From assembly GCF_014529535.1 (NCBI RefSeq), contig NW_023503493.1:16710001-16774000 (forward strand): 64,000 nt of DNA. The letters are read 5' to 3'. The notes below the pieces were generated by a model. That model made no database searches. It was not told where the DNA came from and was given only the letters and a program-made list of their open reading frames with translations. Every line of letters starts with the position of its first letter. Position 1 is the stretch's first letter. The translations under genes were made by a program, and so were the position numbers. Shown here piece by piece: positions 1 to 12,348 of this stretch. Source of the DNA: Bradysia coprophila (lineage: Eukaryota > Arthropoda > Insecta > Diptera > Sciaridae).

Positions 1-486
1 ATTAGAACTGCGGGACTGGAAATTAGAAATATTTAATTGCCTCAACCGTTAAGCAACTGATTTTTTGCTGTTCACATGTACTAGACTTCTCTGATTGTTT
101 TTTTTACTTATTCAAAGTTTTTCAAGGTACCTAATGTTACCAATTTACTACTTTATGAGTCAAGGGCTCTATACATACCTGGTACCCTTGGTGCCTTTGA
201 TGTTTTGAGGTCTAAAAACAGAGCCTTTGAATAAGTAGAAAAAAAAATGTCATTGCTATTCCTGAGCAAATCACCCAGAATTGGCAAGAAGTATGTTCTA
301 TTAATCGTTTGCTCTCAGATCAGTTTTATTCCGAATGTTTTAATCTTACCATTTAGTTAGATTCTTGGTCAAAAGTAGTTTTCCGGTTAATTTTTTATGT
401 CTGAGTGATTCCTACCGGTCACTGCATGACATATCATTTCAGCAAAAGAAAAACGATGAATAATTTAACTCTAAATTTGAAAAATA

Positions 487-492
487 TTTATT
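487..492 (-). promoter_or_regulatory. candidate polyadenylation signal of the coiled-coil gene
   Basis: Read on the minus strand this is AATAAA, about 130 nt after the TAA stop at 623. The distance suits a short 3' UTR. The rest of 1-622 holds no coding exon that I can recognise. Confidence 0.45.
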
Positions 493-622
493 AATTTTAC
501 ATCTTCATAATACATTGTTTCATTGATCAAACATAAAATGTGAACTGTTGGTGACGACGCCTCACCTCAATAAAACTGGAAATAAATTTACGGGACTTTC
601 GAATCAAGGCTCACTGAGCGTC

Positions 623-3600
623 TTATTTAGCCTTGCGCGCCATTGATGGGGTTGATCCGGATGGAGTGGGTGGACGGGAAGTCTTGCAGATGAAAATTAT
701 AAAAGAAAATTTTAAATTTACTTCCCACAACATTGTAAATCAATTGCACGCCAACCTGTTTACGCACACGTGGAGTCATTGCTGGAGGTAATTGAGCTTG
801 ACCGTTGGTTACGACAGTTGTCACGGACACTGGTCGCTCAACAGAGTCTAATACTCGTTCAAGGCTGTTGCCTCTTGAACTCGATCCAGCTCTCTTAAAC
901 ATTCCCGATAGGCGGCCCTTCAAATTTGTTTTGCTTGATTTAAAATCACTAGAAATGCTAACATCGGAATCAGATCCTTGAACCTGTAACGGTTTTGAGT
1001 TACGAGACAGTTTTGATTGCAGCAGTTAAATTCAATTTACCGATCCTTCACTTTCAGCCGTTCTACCCTTAGTGAGACTACGTAATTTTCCCATGATTCC
1101 ACGCTTTTTCTTTCTAGGTCCTCTCGGCATATCACTTTGTGTTGAGCCAGCGGACAGTCTAGAGTCCATACTCGAATCACGTACCATGCCACCCAATTCG
1201 GAGTCAATAGACTGCATGGACGACATACTACCGTCGTCTTGCTTCCAAATCGATTGGTCATTCTGTTGCATGGACTGGTCCAGTGATAAACTCTTCCTGT
1301 ATAGACTTCCGTTGTGCGTTGACGATCGTGACAAACGTATTGAATGTCTTGACATTTCCGGCGTTTCGTTCTCAGTGGAAGCGGCTCTACGCATTCCACC
1401 ACGTCTGATTTTTTCTCTTTCTTTTTCGTCCTCACAGAGCCGCTGATATTTACGTAGCTCTTCAGATGCCTCAGCAAGGCGGGCAAGAACACTTGATATT
1501 TGAATAGCTGGTGGACCTGGTGAAGGACTTCGGCTCTTACTTCGAATGGGTTTGTTCGGATTTAGTTGGGATGATGAATTGTTGTTTGTCTGTAAAAAAT
1601 TTGTAGGGAAATTAGAGACAAAAATGAACAAAGGGATGCATTTTCCTGAACTACCGTTGCTGTTGCTGCTGCGAAGTTTCCTCCGGGAAGGAGATCTGGC
1701 GCGAATTTGACGAGTTCATCAACAGTCTGCAACAATGCGCCGACCTTCTTCTCTCCATCCTGTTCCAATCTGTTCAATAAACATTTGTGCAATTAAAATG
1801 ACAAATTCTTCGCTTCTATGATTCCACTTGTTTTACCGTCGTCTGGATGTTACATCGCGTTCTTTTTCATATCTTTCCCGTTCTCGTCTCAATTTCTCAT
1901 TGGCCGTTCTCAGTTTGGCATGCGCATCACGCAATTCCAAGAGGTCGCATTGTAATTCTGAGACTTTTCGTCGTCCCTCGTCCAATTCTTCATCATTCGC
2001 TCGTTTCAACAATTCCAATTTTCTTCGCGATTCGAGTCGTTCTTTGTCTCTTTCTCGTTCCACCTGAGAAAAATCATTTTAACATTCCCGATATCACGTT
2101 GCAATCAACATCAACCACAAACCTCAAATAACGTTTGTCGCAGATCCCTAGCCAGTGTGGACGTTTCTTGAACGATACGCTGTTGATCTTCACGTTCTTT
2201 TTGCCACGATAATTCCAACTTTGTTTTCATTCCGACTATTTTCGTTCGACCCGAATTAATGAGTCGCTCTTCTTCGTATTCATTCAGTTTCGATTGCAAT
2301 TCCGATATCTTAATTTCCGCTATACTTTTCTCCGACACGAGCTCCGTTTTGATTTTGCTACTTTCCAGCCGTGCCTCGCTCAATTCGTCTTCCAAACACC
2401 CGACTTGCTGTTCTAATGCCAATATTTTTGATTTGTCATCCTCATCACCGCTATTTATAGACGATCTGCTGATTCTACCGCTGCTATTTTTCAGTTCACC
2501 AATTGTCCTTTGTGCAGCTTCGAGCAGCTGCTTGAATGTATCACGATCTCGTTTAAAGCGTTCACATTGTCTCTGTAAAGTTGAAAGTGCAGTCAGAAGG
2601 ACCTCGAACGCATAGAGAGTTTTTCGGTTACCTGCAGCGAGTTTAGTTCGGTGTGCAGGTTTTTGACTTGCTGTTCGTATCTTAGGCGTGTAGCTGCTAC
2701 TTCGCTTTTGGCAGAAATTTCCGTTGTTTCCAATCTGAAAATTAATAACATTTTAGTTCCGCAAGCATCAAATGTCTTAAGATCTCGATTCACTTTTGTC
2801 TCAATTTTTTGATTTCCAGCTCCAAGTTACTGCTGTGATCGTTCAGCGAGCTTTGTGCCTTATTTACTCTTTCGAAATCAGACAATTTCTTTCGTAAATC
2901 ATCGAGCTAAAAATGGATATAGAAAGTGGACGATTGTGTTTGGTCTGAAAGTGAATCATTGTTGTCTCAAGTACTTACTTCCTTCTTCATTTGATCGTTC
3001 ACATCTTTATTCATTTCAGTTTCCAACTTCAAATTCCTAAATTCCTGTTCCTTGTCCGCCAAATTAGACTTCAGTCGATTATTTTCTAGTTCTAGAGCAC
3101 TACTTTTCACCCCTTTTCCTTCGAAATCACCGACCTTCTGCTGTGATTGGGTCAGTTTCTTGTTCAGCTCTTCTTTCTCTTTCGTAATTTTCGTCAAGTC
3201 AGCTTCAAAATTCATCATTTTCGATTTTGTGGTTACAAGTTCGGCTTGAAGATTTTCCTTTTGTGTCGTCAATTCAGCTTTGACGAACAAATGTTCCTCT
3301 TCCAAGTGCTCGAATTTACCATTCAATTCCGTGTAATGTTTCTTTTCCCGATCTAATTCCACTTGAAGTTCGTCATTTCGTTTCTTCAACTCCTGCACCT
3401 TCTTAGACGGCACCGTGTCACCGGAATCAGATTTTGATTTCAGATTGGCAATCTCTTTCTCCAAATTGGCTTTGATTTTTTCGAAACTTTTTTTGTTCGC
3501 CAATAAGTCACCGTCCAGGTCGGAAACCTTCGATTCCCATCGGGCTCTCTCTTTCTTCTCTTTATCATAGTCCTTCTCCAATTTTAGGTACTTTTCCTGG

Positions 3601-6600
3601 TCGAATTTTATTTGATTTTCTAGAAGTGTCTTTGTCGCTTCTGATGTCTTTATCTGAACGGTGAAGGGTAACAATGAATGTTGCTCTGCAGAATATGTCT
3701 TAAAATGGAATACTTACCACAGTATCCTGTTTGCTGATGCGCTCCTCCAGATTCTTTATCTTTGTTTTAACATCCTTCAACTCTTTCGTGGCAGATTTGT
3801 TTTCTTCTTCTAGTTTCTGTACTTGATTAGCTCCAGTTCGTAAGACTATGGCTCTCATTTCTTTGATTTCATCTTCCTGTTCGCCTATGATTTTCTAAAA
3901 ATCAAATTTTTAGTGTCGCCGCCACAACGAAAAACTTCGGTACACGAACCTGCAATTGCATTTTTGTGCTGCTGTCTGAAAAATTTTTGGGTGTTCTTTG
4001 TGGTAGCTTATCAACAGGCGCTTCCAAAATTGTCCGCAATTTGTTTTCTAGTTCGCTCTTCGTTTTCTCCAACTTGGTGACACTATCCTTCAACTTAACT
4101 ATTTCAAGATTTTTATCTTTATCACCCGTTGAGTCCTTTCGACTTAGCCTGGCTGCATGCAATGCCAATTTTTTATTTTCATTTGCCAACTTATCATTGT
4201 CTTGTTCCATCGATAAAACTTTGGTTCGGAGGACGGAAGCTTCCAGTTCAACCGATTCTAACTGTCGCTTCAAATCGACATTCTGTGCGTCGGATAACGG
4301 TTCTCTAAATCAAAAATAGAAATAAAATTATTTTCCATTTGCTCATTTTCAAACTCTTGCTCTTTGTACTTTGTTTTCGTCTTTGCGGTCGTCTGTAGTT
4401 TCTCCAATGCCTTGTCTTTTTCCGTAATTTGTTTCTTTAAATCTGCAACGATCTTCTCTAGATCTTTCAGTTTCTTGTCACTTTCCTTATCAGCCGCAGT
4501 GGTTTTTGATAAAAATGTGGGCAACTTAGAGGTAGTTTGTTGCTGCTTGCCTGTCGATTGTTTCAACTTATCTTGGAGTTCCTTGATTTGCTTTTTGCTC
4601 GTCTCATTGTTGGTTTCCAGTTCTTCAACTTTTCGACGTAATTGGGAAGATTCCTGGCGTTCGGGTGAAATATAATTTAGACTGCAAAACCACACCAAAA
4701 CGAGATTCACTAACCTGTTCGTTAAGTTCCAATAACACGCGAAGTTCAGCTGGATCCTCTTCATCAGATATACCTTCATCTTTATCTAACGGAGCTTCCA
4801 ATGAAAGTCGTGCCGATGGGGGTGTTGGACTGAGTTTACGGCCTGAAAGGATTCAGTTTTTAGTTTCTTTATTGTCATGATTTGAGGTGTTTGTTAAAAT
4901 GGGATGCAAATCTTCCAAAACAACATGTCAAGGTAAAACTAAAATTAAGCAAAACGATATGTTAACCTTCTCATGTGCATATGTCGAAAATGGGTGAAAA
5001 ATAATGTTCAAAACTCTGATGTACCATGAAGCATAAATAGACTCACCACAGATGACTGACTAAATCTTGCAATCTATGAGTTTCACATTGCGAAATTCGT
5101 TTGACTAATTACAGTAAAAGCAAGTCCTTGGTCTCAGTCGTCAAGTCGAAAAAAGCAGAAATTTCTCCACAAGTTAATTAAATTATCATTTCGATTTTAT
5201 AAACTCCCTTTTCGCAACTCGATTTACCTAAACTTTAATGTGAACTGGGCTCCACCTTTTTTAGCTGTGCAACATAATTGAAATATTTAAGAAATCGCAA
5301 TTTTTAAGCCCAAAATATGTTGAAAGTTCGATATATCTGCGTCATAAATTGCACTATTTATTTGCTTAAGAGCGCAATTTTGAAAGAAATTGAAAGGAAT
5401 TGAACGGAATTGAAAGGAAATGGAGCGAATCCGGCAATTAGACAAGTTGGTCCGGTAATTGAGATAATTAAACGGAATTGAGAGGAATTGGAAATTGATT
5501 TGCCACCATTTTGGCCAGTCGGTTACACCTCGAAAAATGTGTTACTTTTAAGGGAAAAGTTGGTTTGTGGTCGATAACTTAACCCGCTTCGAGAAACCTT
5601 TGCAAAACACATAAAGTTACACATTTGCAAAGGTTTCTCCAAGTGGAATAAGTTATCATCCACAAACCAATTTTTCTCTAAAAAGTAACACATTTTTGCG
5701 TGCTTTAATGATTTTACTTAAAAAAAAAAGATTTTGGTTCAGAGAAATCATCAAAAAACGAATATTTTTGCTCACAAATGTAGGCTAGAAAATTGCCAGG
5801 GGGTGAGCGCTCTTAACCACAACACTGCTCCGAATATTTTCTATGTTCATTTTTCATGCTAGAAGCAGTGCTGTGACCAGTGTTAAAACAAAATTCCAAT
5901 TACGACTGGTTCTTAAGCAGGACAGACACATATTGTTAGTAAAAGCGGAATAATTGCCATAAAAATACAAAGATGAGGTCGTTTGTTACTTTGTTAGCTA
6001 AAACAAATGTCGTGCATATTATGATTCTTGCAATGAGCAGCTGCTAAAAATGCCAGATGAGATTCTGTGTTTAAAGAAAATCAAGAAATTTCGAATCATA
6101 ATCTTGATAATGCAACCGTTCAACAGGTTTTTGAAAAAATGAGGCAGAACAGAACAGCACTTTCAAATAATGATATCTAACCACTTTCATGCAATAAAAT
6201 CCGTAATATTATGAAAATATTGCTGTGAAAGCTACATAGTGGACAACTTTCATGCAAAATTTTCTCTCTTTCCAACAGTTACACATACTTCGCGCTTTTG
6301 TGGCCATTTTTTTCAACTGCATCATCAAAGACTCATTTTCATCTTCAACGCGTGAAGCTTTTTTTCTTAAACTTTCAGCCTGAAAAACGAAACAGAGAAT
6401 TCTTTTATTGTACAGCGGTCAAGGTGTAATTCAAAATTAATCGTAAGTTCCATCCCAAACTATCTAGCGGAAATAATGATTGGCTTTTAGTCACAAAAAT
6501 ACAAAAATCCTGAATGTGATTAGCACATTTTCTCCCTTTTCGGAACTGTTAAAAGTACCTGCTACCGCAAGCAGTTTGCTCGATATCAAATTAGGAAGAA

Positions 6601-9093
6601 GATATTGATTCGCCGGCTGTACAAATGGTTGCATTTGGAAATTTGTTACTTTAAGACTAGATTCGGTTTGAGTAGCCACTTCTATCAAACACTTTGATAC
6701 ATCGTCGATAGACTCGATGTCATTAACGCTGCGCAAAGAAGTACACTCGCGGAACTGACAATGGTTCTCCAAGAATTCAACCTCAATTGCAGTCTCAACA
6801 GAATTAGTTTCAATTGAAATCGTTTGAGTAGATCTGGGAATCTGGATCGTTAGACTGTCCGCTTCATCGGTTTGAGTTCCTCGGTTCTCCAAATTCCACA
6901 TATTAGTGAAGTGAGTTTGAGTGTAGCTGTCTGTATGTGCAGTCTTAACAGGAAACTTACTTTATTCGCCAATATTCCACCATTTCACATCATCAAAAAA
7001 TCGAGAGGTTAACAACCGTATTATGCATTCGAACTTTGGAACCAATCGTCGTTTCAAAAATAATTTTGACACTAGCCGTTATCCCCTCGATAGAACAAAT
7101 ATTTGAAAAATATTTACGGAAAAACCTACCTCTTCTTCAGCGAATTTCAATTGTTCGCGTATGTCGGTTTCTCTTTCTAATGAATCTTGAAGATCTCGCA
7201 TTAATTGAACTGGATCCTCTTGTGAACCGCCACGAGTTAAAGATGCTCTAGAATATTTTGCGTCGGCAGAAGTCGATTTACCTATAACACCTAAGCTGGG
7301 AGTCTTGCCCTTTCCGACTGCCTTCTGCGTATTCTCAACTTCCGACTATAAAGACAAAGACTTATAAGTGGAAGTATAATGTTACGATGGTATTTAGGCC
7401 CAGTATGAGTTACCTGTAATTGTCTTGTAGCTTCATTGGATATTCTGAGCTCATCTTCCAATTTTTTCACTTTATTCAGTAAGTCATTGTTCACCTGACT
7501 AGCCAGTGACTGCTTCTCTTGTTCCAATTGTTCGATTTTCCTTTCCGATTTTTTGAATTTAAACGATAAAATTCTGCAATTTTTTGTCGCTTGCTCCAAT
7601 TCCTTTTTGATGGTGGAATATTCATCGGCCTGATCTTCTCGAAAATTGTCCTGCATTTCGTCGATTTCGTTCTCCATATTGCGCAATTCCTTTTTCATGT
7701 CCTCATTTTCGTCCATCAGCTCTTCGCACAACTGTTCAGCCACTTGCAATTTCTTCTTTAGTTCGTCTTCGATGATCTTCGTTGGTCGAAGGTTCAGATC
7801 TTGTTCCAACTCTTTCACTTTGACCGATAAATACTTTTTGTCGTCTTTAAGATCTTCTAGCTGCTGATTTAGATCGTTAACTTTCTGCTGTAGTTTCAAT
7901 GCCTCTGATGCAGCAGTTCTATTCGATACAGTGTCCATCGACGCCAAACGCCTCAGTAATATGTCGCTTTTATCTCTTTCAGCTCGTTCGGCTCTAGCCT
8001 TTGCTTGTTCCAAATCCCTTTTTAAGGTTTCGATTTGTTCATGAAAATCTAGATCTTGTGTGTGATCTATTAGTGTTGTATCGGTTGTGTCGGTGGTAAT
8101 GGACATGTCATCTACTTTGCGCTTAGGTTTGTGATTATCTTTGATCTAGAAAATGAACGAAAGAAAAAGTTTTAATGTCATCAGTTCATGAAGGACATTT
8201 TTTGCAATTTACTTGAATGAGGAACTGGACGTCTTTACTTTTGGCCAGATCGTCTTTTTCCTTTTTATCCAATTTAGTTTTAGCCTTATCTGCCGATGGA
8301 GACTTCTCTCTGTAACGCATTCGATTTTAATTGCTACCAATTGCGGTACTCAAAATTTAAATTTAAAATTACTTTTCAATGGTTCGTGGAATAGATTTCT
8401 CCCGACTGCTTTCCCTCTCGACGCTATTTTGTTTTTTCAATTGCATTTTCCTTGCTCTTTCTGCAAGTGAATCTGTCCGCAAAATTACCAAATCTTCTGG
8501 TGCTTCTTTCGATGACGGTGGTAGCGGTGGCCGTTTCAGTGTTACTGATTCTTCCACCGGACTCGTATCGAACATTGTGGTGTGTCGTCGCCTTGGCAGT
8601 GCAAGATTGACGACAACATCGACTCTAGATTGTGAAGCAGATTCATCGAGATCTGGTGTGGATGTCCACGAGGATGGACGTTTTGGTGTAGGAGTTTTAC
8701 TAGCTGAAACGTAAAGATTGTTGTTTAGTAAAATAGTACCTGCTTAGTGGCATAAACACCCACTTTCACTAGCATTTAGTGTTGATAAGTTTGAAGTCGA
8801 CGTCCAACTCCTGCCAATTGGTTGGTCGAACGACGTATTGTTTTCTCGCAATCTTTGACGATTAGTTAAACAAATTAGGATCGATTTTTTTTATAAACTT
8901 TTTTTATGCTCTACCTTGCATTTGTGGACTCAGACAACGATGGCGACGAGGCGGCCACGTCGTCTCCCCTCTTACCACCATGTTCCTTGTAATCACGAAA
9001 GCATCGCTTACATCTTGTAGGCCATCGCACCTGGGGATGAAATCCTAAAGGGCACAGTTGATCGCCTTTCGATACAGGATACATATGGTGCAT
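623..9093 (-). CDS. large coiled-coil protein, 21 coding exons, about 1856 aa
   Basis: Exons (all minus): 9093-8915, 8852-8770, 8703-8373, 8309-8213, 8145-7414, 7345-7130, 6943-6566, 6379-6289, 4842-4715, 4653-4370, 4304-3950, 3894-3718, 3653-2979, 2906-2794, 2734-2632, 2572-2123, 2063-1837, 1769-1655, 1589-1041, 983-756, 682-623. All join in phase and end at TAA. The N terminus has a cysteine motif (C14, C28-x2-C31, H38; CKRCFRDYKEH), followed by a low-complexity Ser/Pro/Lys segment. From about residue 235 to 1540 it is almost continuous heptad-type coiled coil rich in E, K, L and Q. The tail (about 1580-1856) is Ser-rich and basic, with GPRKKKRGIMGKLRSLTKGR and a second KGRLSGMFKR patch. 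The spacing C-x13-CxxCF-x4-EH recalls the N terminus of the actin-associated MPRIP/outspread proteins, so a cytoskeletal scaffold is my inference; I do not recognise the gene. The ATG at 9093 has A at -3; an acceptor-like CATAG directly before it suggests an upstream 5'-UTR exon. Confidence 0.85.
5537..5699. repeat. palindromic MITE-like hairpin inside an intron
   Basis: The arms are imperfect inverted repeats: AAAATGTGTTACTTTTA at the left is answered by AAAAAGTAACACATTTTT at the right, with GTTTGTGG/CCACAAAC and AGAAACCTTTGCAAA/TTTGCAAAGGTTTCT further in. It lies in the 1.45-kb intron 6288-4843 of the coiled-coil gene, by far the largest intron of that gene. I found no further coding exon in that intron. 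Confidence 0.6.
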
Positions 9094-9099
9094 GCTCTA

Positions 9100-10005
9100 T
9101 GAATAGAATGAAAGTGTTACTCTTTTTCGTAGCGGAGAGTAAATACATTTGAGGGTTATTGGATTTTAAATTAACGAATAACGAAATTGTTACATATCTA
9201 TCTATACCTTACTTAAGTAAACGTAAATTAGTTACTAGAGCATTTTTATGATTGTGTGTGTGGTTTCAATCATGAGGTCAAGGCGGTTATAGTCCAAAAG
9301 TAATCGATGAACCTGTTACAGACCATTATTATTATTAAATGTTACGTCTTTCTATAAAGTGTTTTCAGCAAATCGATATGAAATCTTTTACTTCATTAGT
9401 TTTTAGGCATGAGATTAGTTAGATCTCTTTTCTATTTACGTTGACCAAATGCAATCACTGAATTCATTTCTTTTTCGTAGATTATTTTTTCTTATTTATA
9501 TGAAAAATATTTCGAAAGGTCCTTCCCATCTAAAGAATGCAAATTATTTTTTATCTTGCAGTAACATTCAAAACTTAATATCTACAAACATATTGCAAAC
9601 ATCAAAATTTTAGCATCAAAAATTACTTTCATTTACATTATATACATCAACAAAAATGTTAACAAGTTGGCATTCAAACAGATACTCGGCGAATTGACGA
9701 AGTATATAAAACAAAATAAACCGCCAAATCATCTCAGCTTTTCTCGCCCACATTTGACTCTCAGCCAACTACAAATAAAGATTAATTTATGCGTCGATCA
9801 AATATATTTACGCATTTACAACTGCAATCACAATAATTATTCAGTGAGTTTTTAGCACGTGCAGTGAATTTGTATTAAAAAGTAACACGTGAATTGAAAA
9901 CGTTATTTGTGCTGTAAACCAAGGACTAATTAAAAAACTCCGCAAGTTATTTATGTCCAAGATACACAAAGCATCCGTTGATGTATCGACAATTATGCCT
10001 TAAAC
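9100..10005. other. 5' flank of the coiled-coil gene, no gene seen
   Basis: AT-rich DNA upstream of the coiled-coil gene. It should contain the promoter and perhaps a 5'-UTR exon, but I cannot place either. The short string around 9378 (TCTTTTACTTCATTAGTTT) recurs in similar form near 14970 and 51387. Confidence 0.4.
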
Positions 10006-10838
10006 CAACGCACTTCAAGCATGAATAGTACTCTAAATAGCAGAGTTCCGGCATAACGTTATTTTTAACGTTATTTTTTGTTACGTGGACGTAACGTTAC
10101 AAAAACTATTCAAATGTAATGTTATTATCATAACGCAAAATTAAATGGTACATTTGTTACAGTTACACAATCTAAAACGGTTTTTGATAACGAAATGTTT
10201 TTCGGTACATCTCGTAACGTTACCATGAAACGAAATATTTTTCGAGAAATGAAATAACGTTAGGACAATCAACTGTACCAATACAGTTTCTTGGAAATTA
10301 TAGTAAATTACAGTAATAGCATGGTCTAAAGAGAAGTTTATACAAATATTTTCTCTCGTAAATGTTTTTCTTATTGAACTTTGAAGTAATTTAATTATAA
10401 AACGAAGCATTTATCATGAAATTTTTGTATTTTTATAATTTACAGCCCCGGAAACCGCAACGTTTTTGACACCGATTCTTTGTTATTTCTGTAACGTTAC
10501 AATATTTGCAAAATCGATTTCGTCTCTATCTGTAACGTTAAATGATACCGGAAAAAATTTCGTTCCTCTTTATAACGTTAAACCAAACCGAAATAATTTT
10601 TCGTAACACGAGTTTCGTTATGAACTGTACCGAAAAAGCAAAAATTCTAATGCAAACCGTTAAGAAGTTAAACTTTTATGATAAAGTTTTAACGTTAACC
10701 CTGCTAAATAGGGTACTGAAACTGGACAGTGTATCGAACAAATTTTGGCACTGCAAAAAAATTCGGACACTTTTTTCATACAAAGTAGTATACTATTTGG
10801 CAGTTGTCATTAATAGCACTTTTGCTTGAAGTGCGTTG
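10006..10838. mobile_element. MITE-like element with TIR CAACGCACTTCAAGCA, split by a nested insertion
   Basis: The left end CAACGCACTTCAAGCA (10006) and the right end TGCTTGAAGTGCGTTG (to 10838) are perfect inverted repeats. The flanks repeat CTTAAAC on both sides, a 7-bp target duplication. Without the nested insert at 10041-10703 the element is about 160 bp and matches, in reverse orientation, the intact relative at 14218-14382. No coding capacity is visible. Confidence 0.75.
10041..10703. mobile_element. hAT-like non-autonomous element nested in the older MITE
   Basis: The ends are CAGAGTTCC on the left and AACCCTG on the right, which fits the hAT terminal pattern CAGNG...CNCTG. The 8-bp sequence CTAAATAG stands immediately outside both ends (10033-10040 and 10704-10711), as expected of an hAT target duplication. 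The interior is AT-rich and carries many copies of the palindromic word AACGTTA. No transposase ORF is visible, so a transposase acting in trans is inferred. Confidence 0.75.
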
Positions 10839-11141
10839 CTTAAACGGTGAAAAACCGTGTATAATTGTTGATTTCAGCAATGTAAAATTGCTCATGGATT
10901 CGTGGCCTGTGGAATTTTCTCTGAAATTGCTACTTGCTTATACAATTTTTACTAGAGCCTGCCGAAATTGGAACGTTTCCTGATCAAATCTTTGGACATA
11001 AAGTATAGTTGCACTTCTTCTTATTACTGAACAGATATTATTTGAGCGAAAATTGTGATTTTATTTCATAAATATCATAAACGCGTTACGAGTTTTCAGG
11101 ATTTTTTAATTTTTATAGAGGTTTGTGGGTATGCTTCAAAG

Positions 11142-11283
11142 CAGTGCCTATATTCGCGAAAATATTTTCACGAATTTTCTCAAATTTTCACAAAAAACCT
11201 TTTTTGTAAAATTCACGAAAATTTGAGAAAATCGTGAAAAGTTGAGAAAATTCGTGAAAATATTTTGGCGAATATAGGCACTG
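11142..11283. mobile_element. 142-bp palindromic hAT MITE with perfect 8-bp TSD
   Basis: The ends CAGTGCCTATATTCGC and GCGAATATAGGCACTG are perfect inverted repeats and most of the element folds into one hairpin. CTTCAAAG flanks both ends (11134-11141 and 11284-11291). CAGTG ends together with an 8-bp target duplication are the hAT pattern. Confidence 0.85.
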
Positions 11284-11498
11284 CTTCAAAGGAATGTTTG
11301 ACGATTTTTAGTTATTTGAGAATTTCCCCAAAAAGTTTTGCAATTTGTTTTAAAAGATCTTATAACCTCGGTTATAACGATTTCGAAAGGATATTATGAG
11401 TAAGAAAGGTTTTCTACGTCGGTCCAACGTTCTTATCTGAATTTCGAAATAAAATTGTGGAATTTAAGGAACAATTTAAATTTATCGCGGCAAAGTAG

Positions 11499-12348
11499 TG
11501 TTGGAATATCCAGAGGTAGCAGCTTGATTGAAAGAAAGAATTAGAGTTCAATCTGAATAGCTTTTATTGCAAACAAATAATTTAAAGACTTGATGTGACG
11601 AAAGGCTTTTATCGAATGAATATTTTCCAGAATGAATTTTGACCGATTACTTGATTGAATACTTCAACACCTTGTAATCCAATTCAAATTCTAAATTTTG
11701 TATGCTTCGCAACTGTAATCCAAATCTTGCTTCATATAGACGTACAACACGATCGAAATGATAAATCTTTAGTATGCGATCAACCTTTGTCCATTCAAAT
11801 TCGATTGTATTCTCCCGATTGCGTTTAGATCATGATGACCTGATTCTCTATGCCAATGATGGAAACGATTACCCTTATGTTCCACCAATGCCTGCATTTT
11901 CTTGATTGTATTCGGATCAGAATGACCCGATTCCTTATGCCAATGATGAACACGATTACCCTTATGTTCAGCCAATGCATTCACTTGATGCGATTGCCGA
12001 AGACATTACGTATTATACTTGATATCACCAACACCATTGCGCTTGATACTGCAAACTGATTCGGTGAATTTGACCGTAAAACCCATTTTTGTCAACTTTT
12101 CTTGAAAATTATTTTCCTCCGAAAGTTTGCAATGAAAAACTGATTTAAACGATTTATTCTCTCGTGAGCTGGGCCCATAACCTGTTGGAATATCCAAAGG
12201 TAGCCGCTTGATTGAAAGAAAGAATTAGAGTTCAATCTGAATAGCTTTTATTGCAAACAAATAATTTAGTGACTTGATGAAAGGCTTTTATCGAATGAAT
12301 ATTTTCCAGAATGAATTTTGACCGATTACTTGATTGAATACTTCAACA
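11499..12348 (-). mobile_element. Copia-like miniature LTR retrotransposon (TRIM-like), internally deleted
   Basis: Two direct repeats, 11499-11669 and 12183-12348, both start TGTTGGAATATCC and end ACTTCAACA, the TG...CA form of LTRs. The flanks are AGTAG and TGTAG, a 5-bp target duplication with one change. Between them, on the minus strand, are two short ORFs (12197-12006 and 11984-11769) resembling the Copia region just before integrase: a KLTKMGFTVKF-type stretch, then two copies of a HHWHKESGH / HHWHRESGH motif like the gag-pre-integrase zinc-binding segment. Integrase, reverse transcriptase and RNase H are absent. It is a degenerate, non-autonomous relic of about 850 bp. Confidence 0.7.

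Noticed and set aside
1037..1492. Long ORFs opposite or out of frame with the coiled-coil and RAD50 exons
   Set aside because: They are shadows of the strongly biased Glu/Lys/Leu codons; the correct frame is fixed by splice phase and protein similarity.
8106..8145. Start codon at 8106 for a shorter coiled-coil protein
   Set aside because: The reading frame continues upstream through a good acceptor at 8145 into exons at 8309-8213 and beyond, so this Met is internal, though an alternative promoter cannot be excluded.
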